From a bacterium (GTDB lineage: Bacteria > Pseudomonadota > Gammaproteobacteria > Burkholderiales > Thiobacillaceae): a stretch of 64,000 nt of DNA. Below, one piece after another: positions 59,969-64,000 of the stretch (the stretch's first letter is position 1; each line of letters opens with the position of its first letter). Under the pieces are notes generated by a model. That model ran no database searches. It saw only the letters and a list, made by a program, of their open reading frames with translations, and was not told the origin of the DNA. The translations under genes were made by a program, and so were the position numbers. Where the stretch lies: NCBI GenBank assembly GCA_009772925.1, contig WOUQ01000003.1, positions 124,001 through 188,000 of the forward strand, written 5' to 3'.

Positions 59969-62332
59969 TTACCCCATCACACGAACCAACAGATTTCCCT
60001 CTGCGGCAGCCATCAGCACATCCAGCGTAATCGTCTGCGGTTCAGCAGATGCCCGATTCAGTAGCCGATCCGGCCACTTGCGGTAGTCCCATTCATAACC
60101 ATCGAAGCCTTCAGCAGGTGTCACGTCATAGACCAGATAGAACGGCCGAGACGGTTCGCCGGGGTAGCCTTTAGCCTTCAAAGCGTCGCGCGACAACACA
60201 CGCGGCCCTTCTTTGGAAACTCTTAACAGGCTTGGGCTGGTCGCGCCCTTGTGGCTGTGCAGCAGCAGATATTGCGCGCCAGAGACTTCCGGTTTCAGGC
60301 GTAGCGATCCGCGCTCGATATCCATGCGGAAGTTGTAGAGGCCAGACTTCAGCACCCATTCCAGATGCGCCTTGTCCTTGTACCAGCCGATCAGCACATG
60401 CGTTTCGGCCAAGGGCGCCGCACGTCGCGCACTGCCGATTTCCTTCTCTGGGAGCTTGTGTAGCACCGCGTAGGGGGGCGGTGCCTCCTGCACTTGATAG
60501 ACGTGGTAGCTCTGGCGCTCGCGGGCCGTTGCACGGTCGCAGGTATGCGTCACCACGTCCTGAATGAACGCGGTCAGCACGCCATCCCCATTGCCCGGTT
60601 TAATCGGGAAGGCACCCAGCCCAGGCAGAATCTCGTGGAAGCCCTGCCACTGCTGCGGAACATCACCCGGATAAAGCACATACGCCCCCTGGGTGCGCCG
60701 GATTGCGTCGCGGTAGGCGTGCATCTTCAATAGGTCGGCACGCTTGTAGCGGCCGAGTTTCTGCTCCTGCTTCTCCTCGTTCAAGTCCGCTACCGCCGTC
60801 GCTGCGTCCAGTTCGGCATCGTCCCGGCCGAATAGCTGCTCGATGCTGTCGATGCGATATTTCGCATCGAAGTGAACATGCACCATCAGTTCTTGCGCCT
60901 CGGCCTCGTCGGCTTTGAAGTCGGCCGGCCACAGGCTGATCGTGTAATCCGGGCGCATCCGTTCGGTCCAAGATCCGGCCGCACTGCGATTGGCATTGCG
61001 GGTAAAGCTACGGTTGTAGCTGAAGCGCGCTCGCAGTGGCCGCGCACCAGCAAAGGTGATGCCCTCAAACCCCAGTTGCTCACCCGATTTGAGCTTCAGG
61101 CCGAAGCCATCGGCGGTTTCCTCCATCAACTCGGCTGCTGCGGGGCGATTCAATTGAAAAACCCCGGTCACGATGTCGAGCAGCTTGAAGAACACCCAAT
61201 ACTCGTAGAGCGTCGCAATGTCGCGCTGGCCGGCGCCATACACGTCATCGCCACCCTGCCACACCAGGCGCGCCGCCATGTCGAACTTGAGCCAGGCTTG
61301 ATAGACCTCGCGATAGCCTTCCTTGCGCTGAAGCACCGGGCTGCCCAGTGGCAGCATATCGGGCGGCGATACGCCCCGAAAAACATCCGCGTTCAGCGCG
61401 CCATCCAGCTGCCCGATGAGCACCGCCAGTTCGTGGTGCAGCCGCGCATCGTTCGCGCCAGTGGTATCAAGCCGCTGCAGCATCATCGCCAGGAACCCAG
61501 AAAAACCTTGCAGTGCGAATTTCACAAAACGGTTTTCCGGTGTGTCCTCGGTCTGCACATTGCGATAAAGCGATATCCGCTCTGGCAACGATGGGATAGC
61601 CGCCGCCAGCAGATGAGATACCGGCAGCGGCACGCGGCGCGATGCACGTGCCAGTTGGCGCAAACCGCGCGCATCCGGCCGAAAGCCACGGCGCGTATCG
61701 AACGACGTTTCCTCCGGCTCCCAGCGTTGGTGCGGATGGCTGGCAATGCGATGCAGCGCATTCTGAAACGACGATGAACCCAGCAGCGCTTTCAGGAAGG
61801 CAAAGCGCTGGGCGATGGTGCGTGGCGTATAGCCAGGATCGGGGGCGGCACGCAAGGCCGTGGGTGCGCGCAACTCCAGCAGCAAGTCCACGCAGCGCTC
61901 GGTGATGTCTTCCAGCATCAGCCGGTAATCGTCGCGATAACCTATCTTGCGGGAGCGCACTTCCACGGCAGCCGTTCCCAGCGACACTCCCGCCTCGTCA
62001 CGCGCTACCAGCGCCAGCCGGCCGGTATTCAGCCCCGGCGATAGAAAACCGCTATGCGCCCGACCAGCAAGACGGCTGGCCTCGATCAAGCGCCCCGGTT
62101 CACCGTCGGCGGCATCAAGCCGCACGCGGCCATCCTCGAACTCATATTCGTAACGGGCACCCTCGATCAGTTGCACGGCTTCCTCGCCCTGCACGCGTGC
62201 GACCGCAGGGTCCAGCCGGATCAGACTGGGTGGATCAGCAGACTTTGCAGCGGCATCGAGCGCGAACAGCCTGAGACGTGCCACGCACGCGCCATGCGCA
62301 TCGGTAAATTCCAGCGTCTCGGTCGCCAGCAC
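59969..62332 (-). CDS. McrC-like DUF2357 nuclease of a McrBC-type restriction system
   Basis: 787 aa. The N-terminal half has DUF2357-like sequence (RPLRARFSYNRSF later; early GYRDDYRLMLEDITERCVDL and QTEDTPENRFVKFALQGFSG). A PD-(D/E)xK core appears at about residues 458-490: MRPDYTISLWPADFKADEAE and VHVHFDAKYRIDSIEQLFG, with Asp and the DAK pair as metal ligands. The nuclease partners a McrB-type GTPase; the gene directly upstream encodes such a protein. The long C-terminal extension (about 600-787, VLIGWYKDKAHLEWVLKSGL) looks like an extra domain, possibly recognising target DNA. Role in restricting modified DNA is inferred. Confidence 0.85.
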   Translation of the reverse strand: MLATETLEFTDAHGACVARLRLFALDAAAKSADPPSLIRLDPAVARVQGEEAVQLIEGARYEYEFEDGRVRLDAADGEPGRLIEASRLAGRAHSGFLSPGLNTGRLALVARDEAGVSLGTAAVEVRSRKIGYRDDYRLMLEDITERCVDLLLELRAPTALRAAPDPGYTPRTIAQRFAFLKALLGSSSFQNALHRIASHPHQRWEPEETSFDTRRGFRPDARGLRQLARASRRVPLPVSHLLAAAIPSLPERISLYRNVQTEDTPENRFVKFALQGFSGFLAMMLQRLDTTGANDARLHHELAVLIGQLDGALNADVFRGVSPPDMLPLGSPVLQRKEGYREVYQAWLKFDMAARLVWQGGDDVYGAGQRDIATLYEYWVFFKLLDIVTGVFQLNRPAAAELMEETADGFGLKLKSGEQLGFEGITFAGARPLRARFSYNRSFTRNANRSAAGSWTERMRPDYTISLWPADFKADEAEAQELMVHVHFDAKYRIDSIEQLFGRDDAELDAATAVADLNEEKQEQKLGRYKRADLLKMHAYRDAIRRTQGAYVLYPGDVPQQWQGFHEILPGLGAFPIKPGNGDGVLTAFIQDVVTHTCDRATARERQSYHVYQVQEAPPPYAVLHKLPEKEIGSARRAAPLAETHVLIGWYKDKAHLEWVLKSGLYNFRMDIERGSLRLKPEVSGAQYLLLHSHKGATSPSLLRVSKEGPRVLSRDALKAKGYPGEPSRPFYLVYDVTPAEGFDGYEWDYRKWPDRLLNRASAEPQTITLDVLMAAAEGNLLVRVMG

Positions 62333-62338
62333 GGCGGG

Positions 62339-64000
62339 TTATGCCTCGGCGAAGCTCGTGAAGCCGTCCTTCAGACGGTCTTGCATGCGCTCGATTTTCT
62401 CCAGGCTGGCAGGGCAGCCATGCAGAGAGCAGAACTCACCCAGTGCTTTCAATACCGGCCCCAGGCGCCGTTCCGAGCCATGCAGCTTGGGCAGCAGCTT
62501 CTGATAAACCTGCGCATCCAGCGCGGCGCTGAATTGCCAGCCGGGTCCGGTAAGCGTGGCGTGAAACGCCACGAAGCGTGCAATTTCCAGCGCCGTACGG
62601 AAACCGAATTCCGCGCCAATTGGGGCCAGGGCCTTGAACGCCTCCACCATCCGCGCCTTGAGATCGGCGGCGCATTGCGCGCCATTGGGGTGAATCGATG
62701 TGGGCAGTTCGGCCAGCGATGGCGCCGCACCCGAGGCGGCCGCTACGAAGGCTGGCCCATAGCCAGCGCCCTTGTGCGCCAGCGCATCCATGCGAATCGG
62801 CTGCGGATCATCAAGGAAGGACTCAATCTGCTCGGCGGTGGCGCGAAACTCGATCACATTGGCGCGATCCAGCACCTTCGGCGAGAACATGTAGGTTGTC
62901 TCGTCCACATTCACCGTGCCGACGATGAACAGGTTTTTCGGCAAGGCCAAGCGTGGGGGAACATGTAGGGTATCGCCATCGCCACCCGGCAAGTCTTCCG
63001 TCGCCGCATGCAGCGCGATCGGCTCGCCGGACTCGATGGCCGAAAGCATGTCGGCAAAATAGCGCTCGACATGCGACAAATTCATCTCATCCAGAATCAG
63101 GAAATACGGCCGCTCGGTGTCATCGCGTGCCCGCAGCATCAACTCCAGCGCGCCGTTGGTGGGCTTGCGGTAAATCTCCGGCCGTAGCGCGTCCTGGTAG
63201 CCCAGCAGGTTCTCGTTGGTCGTCCAGTCTGCCCCCACCGCAATGACGCGATACTGCTCGTCGGATTCGGCAATCCAGGCGGCGAAAGCATGGGCTAACT
63301 TGGTTTTTCCGGAACCGGACAGGCCAGTGAGGATCAGGAAACGCTTGGTCAATAGTGCAGCGGCAAGCCGCGCCACTATGCCAGCACCGATTTGCATGCC
63401 CTTCGTATCAAAGTCAGATGTTGCGCTGCCTACCATGCCGCTCAAACTGGACTGATGGCTAATCTGGCCGGGTAGGTATTCATGTGGGTCCGACAGATCA
63501 TCTTGTAAATTGGTCATGTCTATCGGGGTTGGCGTGTCATCGAACAAAGCAACGACCTCCAGAGAATTCAGGTCGCACGCGGCAACAAAGGCATCCCGTA
63601 TGCACTTCGCAAGCTCATCCGGTTCTGAGATGGCACCAACAATCGAGTCAAGATCGGTTCGGCGAAAATACCAAACGGCAGATTCAAGCAGGCTTGGCTT
63701 CTTTTGACTGGCTGCTGCCTTTAACAATAAGGTAGCAAGTTCAGATTCGTAACCGTTTTTGAAACTCACCTGCCGTGGCGAGTCAGATGAAAACTCTATT
63801 ACAGCCTTCCAGGGATTCCCGCCGATGGTAGTACCGGTGCCGTTGGATATATATCTACCGTTCCGATAACCCTGCTTCGTGTCATGTGATGCAAAGACAT
63901 TGAATATTTCACGCTCGGCACTCACTTCGATGGCCGGCCTATTCCAAGCCCCTGCCAACTCTTTTGTCGCCTGTAGATAGGCGTTCTCGCCCTGTGTAAT
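62339..64000 (-). CDS. McrB-like AAA+ protein, 5' end cut by window
   Basis: At least 553 residues, continuing past the window edge because the frame stays open to 64000. Walker A LTGLSGSGKTKLAHAFAAWI, Walker B YFLILDEMNLSHVERYFADM and the post-sensor segment VGTVNVDETTYMFSPKVLDR are those of the McrB branch of AAA+ proteins, which use GTP. It powers the McrC-type nuclease encoded 6 bases downstream. The visible N-terminal part is not a recognised MrcB DNA-binding domain, so the specificity region may lie in the missing end. Confidence 0.88.
   Translation of the reverse strand: MTQGENAYLQATKELAGAWNRPAIEVSAEREIFNVFASHDTKQGYRNGRYISNGTGTTIGGNPWKAVIEFSSDSPRQVSFKNGYESELATLLLKAAASQKKPSLLESAVWYFRRTDLDSIVGAISEPDELAKCIRDAFVAACDLNSLEVVALFDDTPTPIDMTNLQDDLSDPHEYLPGQISHQSSLSGMVGSATSDFDTKGMQIGAGIVARLAAALLTKRFLILTGLSGSGKTKLAHAFAAWIAESDEQYRVIAVGADWTTNENLLGYQDALRPEIYRKPTNGALELMLRARDDTERPYFLILDEMNLSHVERYFADMLSAIESGEPIALHAATEDLPGGDGDTLHVPPRLALPKNLFIVGTVNVDETTYMFSPKVLDRANVIEFRATAEQIESFLDDPQPIRMDALAHKGAGYGPAFVAAASGAAPSLAELPTSIHPNGAQCAADLKARMVEAFKALAPIGAEFGFRTALEIARFVAFHATLTGPGWQFSAALDAQVYQKLLPKLHGSERRLGPVLKALGEFCSLHGCPASLEKIERMQDRLKDGFTSFAEA

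Overview
The window is a high-GC, gene-dense chromosomal segment from a betaproteobacterium. The gene neighbourhoods support this: dnaX-ybaB-recR, yqgE-ruvX-pyrR-pyrB-pyrC', hemC-hemD-hemX-hemY beside argH and an AlgZ/AlgR pair, and an ffs gene encoding the short (4.5S-type) SRP RNA. A Rhodocyclales-like organism is my best guess, but that rests on gene order only. No rRNA operon or CRISPR array is visible.

Core region (1-30 kb). Starting with a cut thioredoxin-domain gene, it carries purB, an HDOD-GAF regulator, recR, ybaB, dnaX, a PagL-like lipid A deacylase, ffs and a DAHP synthase gene. The DAHP synthase is preceded by a small Phe-rich reading frame and a terminator hairpin, which looks like Phe attenuation. 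Next come a TrpB2-type tryptophan synthase, NUDIX and MazG-like housecleaning hydrolases, a NodI/NodJ-like ABC exporter, the pyrimidine operon (with a dihydroorotase-like subunit lacking its metal-binding HxH), a photolyase, and a Cache protein plus chemoreceptor behind a sigma-28 promoter. The haem genes (with a very short HemY), an AlgZ/AlgR two-component system and argH close the block.

Region 30-49.8 kb. This mixes small accessory genes (hypothetical proteins and the remnant of a PIN toxin with its RHH partner) with a PQQ-type sugar dehydrogenase, folD, tRNA-Pro and tRNA-Arg. It continues with a FIST sensor next to a hybrid histidine kinase, and a heavy-metal RND efflux operon divergent from its CusRS-type two-component system. 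A perfect CopR/CusR-type box lies between efflux operon and regulators. pabB, a short CDF transporter, ybaK and tRNA-His follow. Two copies of a roughly 190-bp multi-hairpin repeat sit at 1754-1947 and 41827-42016, both between two minus-strand genes.

Integrated element (49,941-57,842). It is bounded by a 45-bp perfect direct repeat of the 3' end of tRNA-His. It encodes a tyrosine integrase and a DUF4224 protein at the left end. In the middle are a P2 gpA-like HUH replication protein and a run of very small genes, most overlapping by ATGA. At the right are two HTH regulators and a RelE/ParE toxin-antitoxin pair. No structural phage genes or conjugation genes are seen, so it looks like a small replicating integrative element or phage satellite.

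Right end (58-64 kb). Beyond the right attachment site is a probable defence cluster. It holds a three-gene operon (TIGR04255-like protein, unknown 130-aa protein, YhaV-family toxin) convergent with a McrBC-like pair: a DUF2357/PD-(D/E)xK nuclease and a McrB-like AAA+ motor cut by the window edge. The three-gene operon and the integrated element are the best candidates for undescribed systems here.
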